From Nonomuraea sp. NBC_00507 (GTDB lineage Bacteria; Actinomycetota; Actinomycetes; Streptosporangiales; Streptosporangiaceae): a DNA stretch of 64,000 nt. The notes beneath the pieces are model-generated. The model saw only the letters and a program-made list of their open reading frames with translations. It was not told where the DNA came from and did no database searches. The stretch covers positions 8,680,001-8,744,000 of the forward strand of contig NZ_CP107853.1 of NCBI RefSeq assembly GCF_036013525.1. Reading direction: 5' to 3'. Every line of letters starts with the position of its first letter. Position 1 is the stretch's first letter. Below, one piece after another: positions 16,627-25,342 of the stretch. Both the position numbers and the translations under genes were made by a program.

Positions 16627-17313
16627 ATGCCTGTATCCAGGGACATCACCGTTCTCATCGTGGACGACGACCCGGTGGTGACCGCCGCGCTGCAGGCGCA
16701 GGTGAACCGGGTCCTCGGGTTCCGAGTGGTGGGGATCGCGCACAGCGGGCACGCGGCGCTGGCGGCCGCGGCCCGGTTCGCGCCGCGGCTGGTGCTGCTC
16801 GACCTGCATCTGCCGGACCTGCCCGGCCTGGAGGTCGCGCACCGGCTGCGCCGGCCCGACCAGCCACCGGCCGACGTCATCGTGATCTCCGGGCGCAAGG
16901 AGTCGGCGACGGTACGCGCGGCCATCCAGCGCGGCGCCCTCTACTACCTGGTCAAGCCGACCAGGGCCGGCACGCTCGAGCAGACGCTGCTGCGCTACGC
17001 GGCCACGGCCGCGCAGCTGGAGTCCGGCGGCCGGTTCGCCGAGCAGCAGGAGATCGACCGGATCTTCCGCCTGCTCCACATCGACCACGTGGACCGGCCG
17101 AAGAGCATTTCCGCAGCCACCGAGCAGGCGGTGCTCGACGCGCTGGCCGAGGTCGAGGAGGACGTCTCGGCGCACGAGCTGGCCGCCTCGATCGGCGTCA
17201 GCCGTGCCACCGCCCGCCGCTACCTGGAGCATCTGGCCGACCGGGGCCTGGTGGAGGCCCGGCCGCGGTACGGGCCGACCGGCCGGCCCCAGCACCGGTA
17301 CCGGTCGCGGTGA
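16627..17313 (+). CDS. CitB/DcuR-type response regulator
   Basis: The ATG at 16627 has GAGGAG at seven bases; a GTG six bases upstream is possible. The 228-residue protein has a receiver (VDDDPVV, phospho-acceptor D59 in LLDLHLPDLPG, K in LVKPTRAG) and a C-terminal helix-turn-helix (ELAASIGVSRATARRYLEHL) of the type found in citrate/malate/glutamate-sensing regulators. There is no adjacent CitA kinase; the nearby hybrid kinase may serve. Its stop overlaps the start of a solute-binding lipoprotein gene (GTGA), so sensing and uptake are co-expressed. Confidence 0.92.
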   Translation: MPVSRDITVLIVDDDPVVTAALQAQVNRVLGFRVVGIAHSGHAALAAAARFAPRLVLLDLHLPDLPGLEVAHRLRRPDQPPADVIVISGRKESATVRAAIQRGALYYLVKPTRAGTLEQTLLRYAATAAQLESGGRFAEQQEIDRIFRLLHIDHVDRPKSISAATEQAVLDALAEVEEDVSAHELAASIGVSRATARRYLEHLADRGLVEARPRYGPTGRPQHRYRSR

Positions 17314-18146
17314 CCAGGCTCAAGGTCCTGCTCGCCGTACTCCTGTGTCTGCTGCCCGCGGCCTGTGCGAGCTCCGGCGAGGCGCGGGCGTTCCCCGAGG
17401 GCTCGACCATGGCGCGCATCAGGGACCGCGGCTGGCTCCTCGTGGGCATCAAGTTCGACCAGCCGATGTTCGGCTACAAGGACCCGGCGACCGGGCGGAT
17501 CACCGGGTTCGACGCGGAGATGGCCCGGCTCGTGGCCAAGGACCTGACCGGCAGCGAGCGCAACATCCGCTTCGTCGAGACGGTTTCGCGCGAGCGGGAG
17601 AACTTCATCTCCCAGCAGGTCGTGGACCTCGTCATCGCCACGTACTCGATCACCGAGGCCCGCTCCCAGCTGGTGACCTTCACCGACCCCTACTACTACG
17701 CGGGGCAGGACCTGCTGGTCAGGGCGGCCGACACCCGCATCGACGGCGTGTCGGATCTCGCCGACAAGAAGGTGTGCACGGCCAAGGGCTCCACGTCCGT
17801 CGAGCGGCTGCTCGGCGAGCTGTCCCGCGAGAACCTGGCGATCGTGGACGGCTACAGCGAGTGCGTGCCGGCGCTGCTGGCCGGCCACGTCGACGCGATC
17901 AGCACTGACGACACCATCCTGCTCGGCCTGCAGGAGCAGCATCCGAGCGCGCTGCGGCTGGTCGGCAAGCCGTTCGGCAAGGAGCCGTACGGGATGGGCA
18001 TCCGCAAGCACGACACGGCCTTCCGCGACTACCTCAACGGGCTGATCGCCCGCTGGCTGGCCGACGGCCAGTGGGACCGGGCCTACCGGGACACCATCGG
18101 CGTCTCCGGGGCGACGTCCGACCAGTCCAAACCTGCTCGCCGCTGA
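17310..18146 (+). CDS. Family 3 solute-binding lipoprotein (amino-acid type), paired with the response regulator
   Basis: The 278-residue product has a lipoprotein signal with C19 (LLPAAC), then a periplasmic-binding-protein type II fold: GWLLVGIKFDQPMFGYKD, GFDAEMARLVAKD, ATYSITEARSQLVTFTDPYYYAGQDLLV. This is the glutamate/glutamine-binding subgroup. It starts inside the last codons of the response regulator gene, unlike the second binding protein at 19003, which lies inside the transporter operon. It could deliver substrate to the same transporter or act as an extracellular sensor for the kinase/regulator pair; the tight coupling to the regulator favours a sensing role, which is inference. 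Confidence 0.88.
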   Translation: MTRLKVLLAVLLCLLPAACASSGEARAFPEGSTMARIRDRGWLLVGIKFDQPMFGYKDPATGRITGFDAEMARLVAKDLTGSERNIRFVETVSRERENFISQQVVDLVIATYSITEARSQLVTFTDPYYYAGQDLLVRAADTRIDGVSDLADKKVCTAKGSTSVERLLGELSRENLAIVDGYSECVPALLAGHVDAISTDDTILLGLQEQHPSALRLVGKPFGKEPYGMGIRKHDTAFRDYLNGLIARWLADGQWDRAYRDTIGVSGATSDQSKPARR

Positions 18147-18147
18147 C

Positions 18148-18248
18148 CAGAACCGCTGATCTCTGAGCAGAACGATCACAAGCCTTTTCGCGGAACATGC
18201 GGCTCCTACGGTTACGCCAACGCTGACCGACAGCAAGGAGCGTGACGC
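18148..18248 (+). promoter_or_regulatory. Intergenic control region before the glutamate-type transporter genes
   Basis: Directly after the upstream stop come CAGAACCGCTG (18148-18158) and GAGCAGAAC (18165-18173), the same words as in front of the response regulator. An AAGGAG ribosome binding site (18235-18240) precedes the ATPase start. This suggests a separate promoter for the transporter controlled by the same factor. Confidence 0.35.
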
Positions 18249-18992
18249 ATGACCCCGGCGGACCTCATCGTCCTGGACCAGGTCAACAAGCGCTACGGCG
18301 AGCACCACGTGCTCAGGGACGTGAACCTGAGCGTCCGGCGGGGCGAGGTCGTCGTGATCATCGGCCCGTCCGGAGCCGGCAAGTCGACGCTGTGCCGCGC
18401 GATCAACCGGCTGGAGACCATCGACTCCGGCACGATCACCGTGGACGGCACGCCGCTGCCGGCCGAGGGCAAGGCGCTGGCCCGGCTGCGGGCCGAGGTG
18501 GGCATGGTCTTCCAGTCCTTCAACCTCTTCGCGCACAAGACCGTCCTGGACAACGTCGTCCTCGGGCAGGTCCACGTGCTGAAGAAGCCGAAGGGCGAGG
18601 CCGTGCGCAAGGCCCGCGAGCTGCTCGACCGGGTCGGCATCGGCGGCCAGGCGGCCAAGTTCCCCGCCCAGTTGTCCGGCGGGCAGCAGCAGCGGGTGGC
18701 GATCGCCCGCGCGCTGGCCATGGAGCCGAAGGTGATCCTTTTCGACGAGCCGACGTCGGCACTCGACCCGGAGATGGTCAACGAGGTGCTCGAGGTGATG
18801 ACCTCGCTCGCCCGCGAGGGCATGACCATGGTCGTCGTCACCCATGAGATGGGCTTCGCCCGGCGGGCCGCCGACCGGGTCGTCTTCATGGCCGACGGCG
18901 AGATCGTCGAGCAGGACAGCCCCGACGGCTTCTTCGGCGCGCCGAGCAGCGAGCGCGCCCAGTCCTTCCTCGCCAAGATCCTCACTCACTAA
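18249..18992 (+). CDS. gluA: Glutamate-type ABC transporter ATP-binding protein
   Basis: A 247-residue polar amino-acid transporter ATPase. Walker [10 protein letters not shown] near residue 40, Q loop in [12 protein letters not shown], signature [15 protein letters not shown], Walker [15 protein letters not shown], switch His in VVTHEMGFA. The FNLFAHKT wording is characteristic of the GluA/GlnQ group. It powers import of an acidic or amide amino acid with the two permeases downstream. It is the first gene of a four-gene run; the binding protein begins 10 bp after its stop. Confidence 0.93.
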   Translation: MTPADLIVLDQVNKRYGEHHVLRDVNLSVRRGEVVVIIGPSGAGKSTLCRAINRLETIDSGTITVDGTPLPAEGKALARLRAEVGMVFQSFNLFAHKTVLDNVVLGQVHVLKKPKGEAVRKARELLDRVGIGGQAAKFPAQLSGGQQQRVAIARALAMEPKVILFDEPTSALDPEMVNEVLEVMTSLAREGMTMVVVTHEMGFARRAADRVVFMADGEIVEQDSPDGFFGAPSSERAQSFLAKILTH

Positions 18993-19002
18993 GGAGCCCC
19001 CC

Positions 19003-19830
19003 GTGTTTGGAAGATCCCTTTTCGCAGTCTTCGCCGTCATGGCCGCGACCACCGCGTGCGGCGGCGGGTCGGAGTCGTACGCCTCCGTCGTGGACAAGGC
19101 CAAGAACGACAAGAAGCTGGTCATCGGGGTGAAGGCGGACCAGCCGGGTCTGGGACTGCGCACTCCGGACGGCGCGTTCGCCGGGTTCGACATCGAGGTC
19201 GCCAAATACGTGGCCAGCGAGCTGGGCGTCGACCCCGCGAACATCACGTTCAAGGAGACCGTCTCCGCCAACCGGGAGGCGTTCATCGAGCAGGGCCAGG
19301 TGGACCTGGTCGTGGCGACGTACTCGATCACCGACGCCCGCAAGCAGAAGGTGTCCTTCGCCGGGCCGTACTTCGTGGCCGGGCAGGACCTGCTGGTCCG
19401 GGCGGACGAGGCGGCGCTGACCGGCCCCGAAGCGCTCAACGGCAAGAAGCTCTGCTCGGTCGCCGGCTCGACCCCGGCGCAGAAGGTCAAGACGGAGTAC
19501 GCCAAGGAAGTGCAGCTGCAGGAGGAGCGGACGTACTCGGCGTGCGTGGACCGGGTGCTCGGCGGCCAGCTCGACGCCATCACCACCGACAACGTCATCC
19601 TGGCCGGCTACGCCGCGCAGCACGCGGGCAAGCTGAAGGTGGTCGGCAAGCCGTTCAGCACCGAGAAGTACGGCATCGGGCTGAAGAAGGACGACACCGC
19701 CGGCCGCAAGGCGGTCAACGACGCGCTGCAGAAGATGTTCTCCGACGGCAGCTGGACGAAGGCGCTGCAGGCCAGCGTGGGCGCCTCCGGCTTCGCCCTG
19801 CCGCAGGCGCCGCAGCTGGAGCGGTACTGA
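19003..19830 (+). CDS. gluB: Glutamate-type ABC transporter substrate-binding lipoprotein
   Basis: GTG start with AAGGAGC upstream, 275 residues. C19 after TTA ends the lipoprotein signal. The binding fold matches the paralogue at 17310 (GVKADQPGLGLRTPDG, GFDIEVAKYVASELG, ATYSITDARKQKVSFAGPYFVAGQDLLV), but it lies in the transporter operon and is therefore the main delivery protein. The two binding proteins differ markedly in their C-terminal lobes. Substrate is probably glutamate or glutamine by family; the sequence alone does not settle it. Confidence 0.92.
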   Translation: MFGRSLFAVFAVMAATTACGGGSESYASVVDKAKNDKKLVIGVKADQPGLGLRTPDGAFAGFDIEVAKYVASELGVDPANITFKETVSANREAFIEQGQVDLVVATYSITDARKQKVSFAGPYFVAGQDLLVRADEAALTGPEALNGKKLCSVAGSTPAQKVKTEYAKEVQLQEERTYSACVDRVLGGQLDAITTDNVILAGYAAQHAGKLKVVGKPFSTEKYGIGLKKDDTAGRKAVNDALQKMFSDGSWTKALQASVGASGFALPQAPQLERY

Positions 19831-19834
19831 TCCT

Positions 19835-20503
19835 ATGGAGGCGTTGCTCTTCGAACGCGACACCATCCTGGCCGCGTTCTGGATGACGGTACGGCTGACG
19901 GCGATCAGCGCGCTCGGCTCCCTGATCCTGGGGACGGTGCTGGCCGCCATGCGGGTCGCCCCGCTGGCCTCCCTGCGCGGGGCCGCGAGCGTCTACGTGT
20001 CGGTGGCCCGCAACACGCCGCTCACGCTGGTGCTGCTGTTCACCGGCCTCGGCATCGGCGCCAACTTGGGCGTCGAGCTGTCCGACGACATCGCGACCAA
20101 CAACTTCTGGCTCGCGGTCATCGGGCTGACCGCCTACACCTCGGCGTTCATCTGCGAGGCGCTGCGCGCCGGCCTCAACACGGTGCCGGTCGGGCAGGCC
20201 GAGGCGGCCCGGTCGCTGGGGCTGGGCTTCGTCAAGACGCTGCGGCTGATCACGTTGCCGCAGGCGTTCCGCGCGGTCGTGGCGCCGCTGGGCAGCATCC
20301 TCATCGCGCTGACCAAGAACACCACGATCGCGCTGGTGGTGGGCGTCAGCGAGGCGTCCGTGCGGATGCGCGAGATGATCGAGACGTACGGGGACCAGGT
20401 GATCGAGATCTTCCTCGGCTTCGCGGCCGGGTTCGTGCTGCTGTGCCTGCCGATGGGGCTGCTGTTCGGCTGGCTGTCGAAGCGGATGGCGGTGGCCCGA
20501 TGA
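19835..20503 (+). CDS. gluC: Glutamate-type ABC transporter permease
   Basis: A 222-residue inner-membrane permease of the HisM type, with about five helices and the EAA loop EAARSLGLGFVKTLRLITLPQAF that docks to the ATPase. It starts 4 bp after the binding-protein stop and overlaps the next permease gene as ATGA. The two permeases form the heterodimeric channel. Confidence 0.92.
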   Translation: MEALLFERDTILAAFWMTVRLTAISALGSLILGTVLAAMRVAPLASLRGAASVYVSVARNTPLTLVLLFTGLGIGANLGVELSDDIATNNFWLAVIGLTAYTSAFICEALRAGLNTVPVGQAEAARSLGLGFVKTLRLITLPQAFRAVVAPLGSILIALTKNTTIALVVGVSEASVRMREMIETYGDQVIEIFLGFAAGFVLLCLPMGLLFGWLSKRMAVAR

Positions 20504-21294
20504 GCTTCGCCAATCTGTACGAGGCGCCGGGGCCGCGCGGGATCCGCCGCAACCGGCTGCTGGCGGCGGTCGTCGCTCTGGTGCTGCTGGCGGTCGCGTA
20601 CGTCGTGTACGTGCGCTTCGACCAGAAGGAGCAGTGGGCGGCCGAGAAGTGGCTGCCGCTGCTGAGGGGCGACGTGTGGGCCACGTTCATCCTGCCCGGC
20701 CTGGCGGGGACGCTGGGCGCGGCCGTGGCAGGGGTGGTGCTGGCCGGGCTCTTCGGGATCGTGTTCGCGACCGCCCGCATGTCCGACCATCGGTGGATCC
20801 GGGTGCCCGCCGCCATGGTGGTGGAGTTCTTCCGCGCCGTCCCGCTGCTGCTGCTGATCTTCTTCGCCTTCTTCGGCTCGTTCGTGCTCATCGGCGTGAA
20901 CATCTCCGCCTTCGCCGCCGTGGTCTTCGGGCTCACGCTCTACAACGGCTCGGTGATCGCGGAGATCATCCGGGCCGGCGTGCAGAGCCTGCCGAAGGGG
21001 CAGCGGGAGGCGGCGTACGCGGTCGGCATGCGCAAGGGGCAGGTCATGCGGCTCGTGCTGCTGCCGCAGGCGCTGCGCGCGATGATGCCCGCCCTGGTCA
21101 GCCAGTTCATCGTGCTGCTGAAGGACTCGGCGCTCGGGCTCATCGTCGGCTACGACGAGCTGGTCGACCGCGGGCTGAACGGGATCGCGGCCAACTTCTC
21201 CAACGTCATCCCGGCGGCGATCCTCATCGCGGCCATCTTCATCCTGATCAACGTGTCCCTGGATCGGCTGGCCCACCGGCTCGGCGCGGCCTGA
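20500..21294 (+). CDS. gluD: Glutamate-type ABC transporter permease, second subunit
   Basis: The ATG at 20500 overlaps the preceding stop. A 264-residue protein with an N-terminal cytosolic tail of about 20 residues (ANLYEAPGPRGIRRN), five to six helices, and the EAA loop QREAAYAVGMRKGQVMRLVLLPQAL. The N-terminal tail with PGPR is typical of the GluD partner. An amidase gene follows after 17 bp, so the operon may extend to it. Confidence 0.92.
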   Translation: MSFANLYEAPGPRGIRRNRLLAAVVALVLLAVAYVVYVRFDQKEQWAAEKWLPLLRGDVWATFILPGLAGTLGAAVAGVVLAGLFGIVFATARMSDHRWIRVPAAMVVEFFRAVPLLLLIFFAFFGSFVLIGVNISAFAAVVFGLTLYNGSVIAEIIRAGVQSLPKGQREAAYAVGMRKGQVMRLVLLPQALRAMMPALVSQFIVLLKDSALGLIVGYDELVDRGLNGIAANFSNVIPAAILIAAIFILINVSLDRLAHRLGAA

Positions 21295-21311
21295 TCGGGG
21301 ACAATGATCCC

Positions 21312-22652
21312 ATGGCGCTCACCCCCGATCACTTCACCGGGCCTTTTACCGGCCGTACCATCGCCGGCCTCGCCGAGGACCTCCGCCACGGGCGGGCCAC
21401 GTCGGCCGAGCTCACCGGGGCGGCGCTCGACGCGATCGCGGCGCTCAACCCGGCGCTCAACGCGTTCGTCACCGTGGACGCGGAGGGCGCCATGGCGGCG
21501 GCGCGGCGGGCCGACGACGAGCTCGCCGGTGGGGTGGATCGGGGGCCGCTGCACGGCGTGCCGGTCGCGGTGAAGGACCTCATCATGATCGCCGGGCTGC
21601 GGGTGACCATGGGGTCGCGGCATTTCTCCGAGCACGTCCCGGAGGCCGACGCGGCGTGCGTGGCGCGGTTGCGGCAGGCCGGGGCGGTCATCGTGGGCAC
21701 GACCACGACCCACGAGTTCGCGTACGGGCCGACCGGCGACCGCTCCGCCGGCGGGCCCGCGCGCAACCCGTGGGATCCCGGCCGAATGACGGGCGGTTCC
21801 AGCGCAGGCAGCGGGGCGGCCGTCGCGGCTGGCCTGGTGCCGCTCGCGCTCGGCACCGACACGGGCGGCTCCGTCCGCATCCCGGCGGCACTGTGCGGAG
21901 TGGCGGGCTTCAAACCTGCGTACGACGCGATCCCCGCGGACGGTGTGTTCCCGCTGTCGCGGACGCTCGACCACGTCGGCGTCCTGGCGGGCAGCGCGGA
22001 GGACTGCCTGCTGGCCTACACCTGCCTGACCGGGCCGACCGGTCGCGAGGATGGGGGCGTGCGCGTGGCTTGGCTCGATCCCGACGGCCTCTTCCCCGGC
22101 GATCCTCGGGTGGTGCGGACGGTGCACGCGGCGGCCGGTCCGCTGGAGGAAGTGCGCCTGCCCGAGGGCATCGCGGACACGCTGCGGGAGACGTACACGA
22201 CCATCCAGAGTTGTGAGACGGCGGCCGTGCACGCCGGCCGCCTGGCCACCGCGCCTGAGTTGTTCGACTCCGAGGTGCTCGAACGCCTGCGCGTGGCCGC
22301 GGAGGTGCCCGGCTGGCGATACGTCCGCGCCATGGACACCCGGGCCGGGCTCGCCGCTGTCGTGGGCGCGTTGTTCGACCGCCACGACGTGCTGGCGCTG
22401 CCGACCGTGCCGATCACCGCCCCGCCGCTGGGCCTGCGCGAGACCGAGATCGACGGCCGACCGGCCGCCGTCCGCGCCGCCCTGCTCGCGCTGACCAGCC
22501 CCTGGAACGTGCTGGGCCTGCCCGCACTGACCATCCCGGCCGGTACGGTGGACGGCCTCCCGGTCGGGCTGCAGCTCGTCTGCCCCCTCGGCCGGGAGCC
22601 AGTGCTCTTCGAAGCCGCCCGTGCGATCAGGTCAGCCCTGAGGCAGGGTTGA
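21312..22652 (+). CDS. Amidase-signature family amidase
   Basis: 446 residues with the amidase-signature catalytic triad visible: K88 (VAVKDL), S163 (GGSSAGSG) and S187 (TDTGGSVRIP). The C-terminal end PALTIPAGTVDGLPVGLQLV is also typical. These enzymes hydrolyse carboxamides; the exact substrate cannot be told. The gene begins 17 bp after the transporter permease, so it may release ammonia or an amino acid from an imported amide. A damaged partial copy of this gene lies at 25343-26030, sharing most of the sequence from residue about 76 to 385. Confidence 0.9.
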   Translation: MALTPDHFTGPFTGRTIAGLAEDLRHGRATSAELTGAALDAIAALNPALNAFVTVDAEGAMAAARRADDELAGGVDRGPLHGVPVAVKDLIMIAGLRVTMGSRHFSEHVPEADAACVARLRQAGAVIVGTTTTHEFAYGPTGDRSAGGPARNPWDPGRMTGGSSAGSGAAVAAGLVPLALGTDTGGSVRIPAALCGVAGFKPAYDAIPADGVFPLSRTLDHVGVLAGSAEDCLLAYTCLTGPTGREDGGVRVAWLDPDGLFPGDPRVVRTVHAAAGPLEEVRLPEGIADTLRETYTTIQSCETAAVHAGRLATAPELFDSEVLERLRVAAEVPGWRYVRAMDTRAGLAAVVGALFDRHDVLALPTVPITAPPLGLRETEIDGRPAAVRAALLALTSPWNVLGLPALTIPAGTVDGLPVGLQLVCPLGREPVLFEAARAIRSALRQG

Positions 22653-22753
22653 GCGGTACGAGGATAGCGGTGTCCAGGCCGGTCCGATGGCCGATGCGGC
22701 AGGCGACGACGACTGGTGGTGGTGGTCAGGACGGTCAAGCCCGGGCGCGGTCC

Positions 22754-23821
22754 TCACGCTACTCGTTGAGAGCCGTTGCGCCTGGCGGCGGTGCTGCGCA
22801 GGATCAGCTTGGCGACCTGTTCCGGGGCGTCGTTCATCGGAACATGCCCGCATCCCGTCAGCTGGACCAGCCGCGCCTCAGGGATCATCGCCATGGCCCG
22901 GGCCGCCTGCCGGTCGGGCAGCAGCCGGTCATGCGTCCCCCAAGCGATGGTCACCGGTATGCCGGCGATGGTGCCGTTGAACAGATCCGGAGCCCGTCCA
23001 GCGCGCAAGGTCGCCTGGAAGGCCACCGATTGGCGCAACGCGCGCAGGCAGGCCGTCAGGGTGCCGGGCGGGCACCCATCGGCGCTTCCGTACAGAATGC
23101 CGGTCAGGGCCACCCGTCCCACGACCGTGCCGGCCATCCGTTCCACGACGGTGTCGGGTAGCCGGGCGAGCTGGCGTGCGGTGGCCAGCACGGCGAAGGC
23201 GTAGCGTCGCTCGCCCTCGTTCCAGAATCCGGCCGGCGCCAGCGCGGTGACGCTGCGTACCAGCCCGGCCTGGGCCAGCCGTAGCGCGATCAGGCCGCCC
23301 AGCGAATGGCCGACGACATGCGGTTGCCGTACACCGAGCGCTTTGAACACCGCGCCCAGCCCCGACACCATGGTCGGCAGGTCACGCGGCACGTCGGCGG
23401 ACAGGTCGGGAGACTGTCCGAAACCCGGCAGATCCAGCGTGATCGCCTCGCGTTCGGCTCCGAGCAAAGGAATCATCTGGTCCCAGACATGCCTGTCTTG
23501 CCCGATTCCGTGCAGCAAGACCACGGGCTCGCCCGCCCCCTGCCGCTCGTAGGCCACGGTGATCGGAGCCACCCCGTTCGGGCGGCTTCGTACGAAACAT
23601 GGTGCCTCGGCAGGCGCTGGATCCCGGTCATGATGGCCGTTGGTCACCGGCAGCATCGAACCGGCTTGCCTGCTCGCCTCTACGCAGAGCTCGGCTGCCG
23701 TGCGCATCCCGGATTGCAGGACGCCGCCCAGCTTTGTGACGGCGTCGAACCCGTTCGCCACCGTCGGTGGAACCTTCCACATGGCTTCCCGGACCCCCTT
23801 GTCACGGTGCGCCTTCTCCAT
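22754..23821 (-). CDS. Alpha/beta-fold hydrolase (355 aa)
   Basis: The N-terminal 80 residues are an amphipathic, mostly helical extension; the hydrolase domain then follows: VVLLHGIGQD oxyanion loop, nucleophile S173 in VVGHSLGG, acid D in WGTHDRLLPD, and His in TGCGHVPMNDAPEQV. This is the standard esterase/epoxide-hydrolase/haloperoxidase-like set. A cap domain lies between the nucleophile and the acid. It is convergent with the amidase. Natural substrate unknown; an ester, lactone or acyl compound is likely. Confidence 0.9.
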   Translation of the reverse strand: MEKAHRDKGVREAMWKVPPTVANGFDAVTKLGGVLQSGMRTAAELCVEASRQAGSMLPVTNGHHDRDPAPAEAPCFVRSRPNGVAPITVAYERQGAGEPVVLLHGIGQDRHVWDQMIPLLGAEREAITLDLPGFGQSPDLSADVPRDLPTMVSGLGAVFKALGVRQPHVVGHSLGGLIALRLAQAGLVRSVTALAPAGFWNEGERRYAFAVLATARQLARLPDTVVERMAGTVVGRVALTGILYGSADGCPPGTLTACLRALRQSVAFQATLRAGRAPDLFNGTIAGIPVTIAWGTHDRLLPDRQAARAMAMIPEARLVQLTGCGHVPMNDAPEQVAKLILRSTAARRNGSQRVA

Positions 23822-24725
23822 AGGGTACTCGTTTGTCCCTGTTAGGTGACTTGAGCTGGTGGCAATGATCAGAATGATCGGCTGGAGGTGGTGCGGCGGT
23901 CCGCTCTAGAAGCATCCTTCTCCAATTTCACTTATGCCCCCGAATCGGACTTACACCCCAAGACTTGACTGATACGGTCCGGCATCATGGCCATCTCCAT
24001 GGTTTTGGGCACCTGACGTCACCCGCAGTTGACGCCCTCGTCTGTCCCCCGCGGGCTGGCGCGACCCGAGCGTGCCAGGACGATTGCCTTTGGAAGGTTG
24101 AAATACCTGCTCTAGGCAGCAAAATCGGCCGCGGATCAGACTTGCGGGCCCCTGCGCGGGGCACGGGTCGAGACGGGGGCGCCGGTGCGGTCGCGGCATG
24201 CCGACAGTCTGGGGCGCTGTGCCGGCCCGTCCTCCACGAGTGCTGTCGCCGGCTGGGGAAGTTCCATGGCATGCCACGCAACAGCGATCACCTCGGCCAA
24301 GCATGGGAGCCACGGCATTGCCCATCACCACCTCGATCGGGATGTCCATGCGCGAGCAGGCGTCGATCTCGTTGCGCCGGATCGTCAGCCTGGTGGCCGG
24401 CCCTGCCGCGCCCTGGGTCGAGCGTGTTCTGCGCAGGCCGTGTGCCAGAGTCCTCACCCGTCTCGCCACGGCACTGCTCAGATCAGCCCAGGCAATGGGC
24501 GAGTGCCCCGGCGCCGGCAGTCACACGTGGCGGGTGATCAAAGCCGATGTCAGCATCACCACGCGGCAACGCCAGATGCTGATCGACATCTACAAGTCCT
24601 TCCACAAGGAAGACCACGCCAAGGCCGCGCTGGCCAGAGCGGCACATCGGGGCCGGCCTGCCCGGCGCGGCGGCGCTTCACCGCTTGAGCGGCCATACCG
24701 CACCAGATACAAGGAGAAATGGCCC
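23822..24725. other. Gap with a possible HTH-regulator tail
   Basis: About 900 bp without a confident gene. Near 24530-24650 a plus-strand stretch reads VIKADVSITTRQRQMLIDIYKSF, similar to the end of XRE-type regulators that often precede HbhA-like genes, but no start or DNA-binding domain can be traced upstream in frame. It is probably a degraded regulator. An ACAAGGAGAA ribosome binding site for the next gene ends the gap. Confidence 0.35.
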
Positions 24726-25235
24726 ATGACCCTCTCCAAAGAAGTCAAGAGGATCGCCGAGTCCAAGCCGTTCTGCGCAGTGGCGGGTGCCGGCGGCTAC
24801 GCGGCCGACCAGTGGCGCAAGATGCGCTCCCGCAATGTCCCCGCAACCGCCCGCACCCTGCCGAGCAAGACCGCCGAGACCATCACCCGGGACCTGCCCG
24901 CCAAGGCTCGCAATTACCTCGACACCGCGGTGGACCGGGTGGCCAAGGTCTACGACGACCTGGCCGTCCGCGGCCGGGAGATCGTCAGCACCTTCAGCCG
25001 GGAGGCCGCCCACGAACTCGAGGAGGTCTCGGCGGTGGCGCGGCGGCAGCCCGCCCCGGCGGGCAGAGCCCCAGGCCGCAGGCGGGAATCCGTCGTCAAG
25101 CCGTCACCGGCCGGCGCTCCCGTGAGGAAGGGGCGCAAATCGGTGGTGCAGCCATCTCCCATCGGAAGCCCGGCCAAGGAGACCGAGAAGGCCGGCACGT
25201 CCCGTACGCGCAGCAAAACCGGCCGCAAGACGTGA
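24726..25235 (+). CDS. HbhA-like helical protein with a Lys/Arg/Pro-rich tail (169 aa)
   Basis: Start ATG 24726 behind AAGGAGA. Residues 1-100 form a long helix or coiled coil (TRDLPAKARNYLDTAVDRV, YDDLAVRGREIVSTFSREA). The C-terminal 60 residues are basic, with repeated VVKPSPAGAP / VVQPSPIGSP blocks and RKG/RK pairs. This layout matches heparin-binding haemagglutinin-like proteins of actinobacteria, which associate with the cell surface or lipid inclusions through a helical domain and bind polyanions with the basic tail. There is no signal peptide, as in HbhA. A terminator follows. Confidence 0.7.
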   Translation: MTLSKEVKRIAESKPFCAVAGAGGYAADQWRKMRSRNVPATARTLPSKTAETITRDLPAKARNYLDTAVDRVAKVYDDLAVRGREIVSTFSREAAHELEEVSAVARRQPAPAGRAPGRRRESVVKPSPAGAPVRKGRKSVVQPSPIGSPAKETEKAGTSRTRSKTGRKT

Positions 25236-25255
25236 CCAGGCCATCCGGCCACACG

Positions 25256-25285
25256 GGCCCGCACCCGCTGGATGGGGTGCGGGCC
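25256..25285 (+). terminator. Rho-independent-like terminator after the HbhA-like gene
   Basis: An 11-bp perfect stem (25256-25266 with 25275-25285) and an 8-base loop lie 20 bp after the stop codon, followed by TTCAC. Confidence 0.75.
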
Positions 25286-25342
25286 TTCACTTGCCCAGCC
25301 TCCGTTTCCGGCCGCGCAGCGAGCGGGCGAGGAGCGGGCACG

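Noticed and set aside
17220..19598. 792-codon minus-strand open frame
   Set aside because: It is antisense to the binding protein, ATPase and second binding protein genes, all of which have clear families and motifs; composition is unlike protein.
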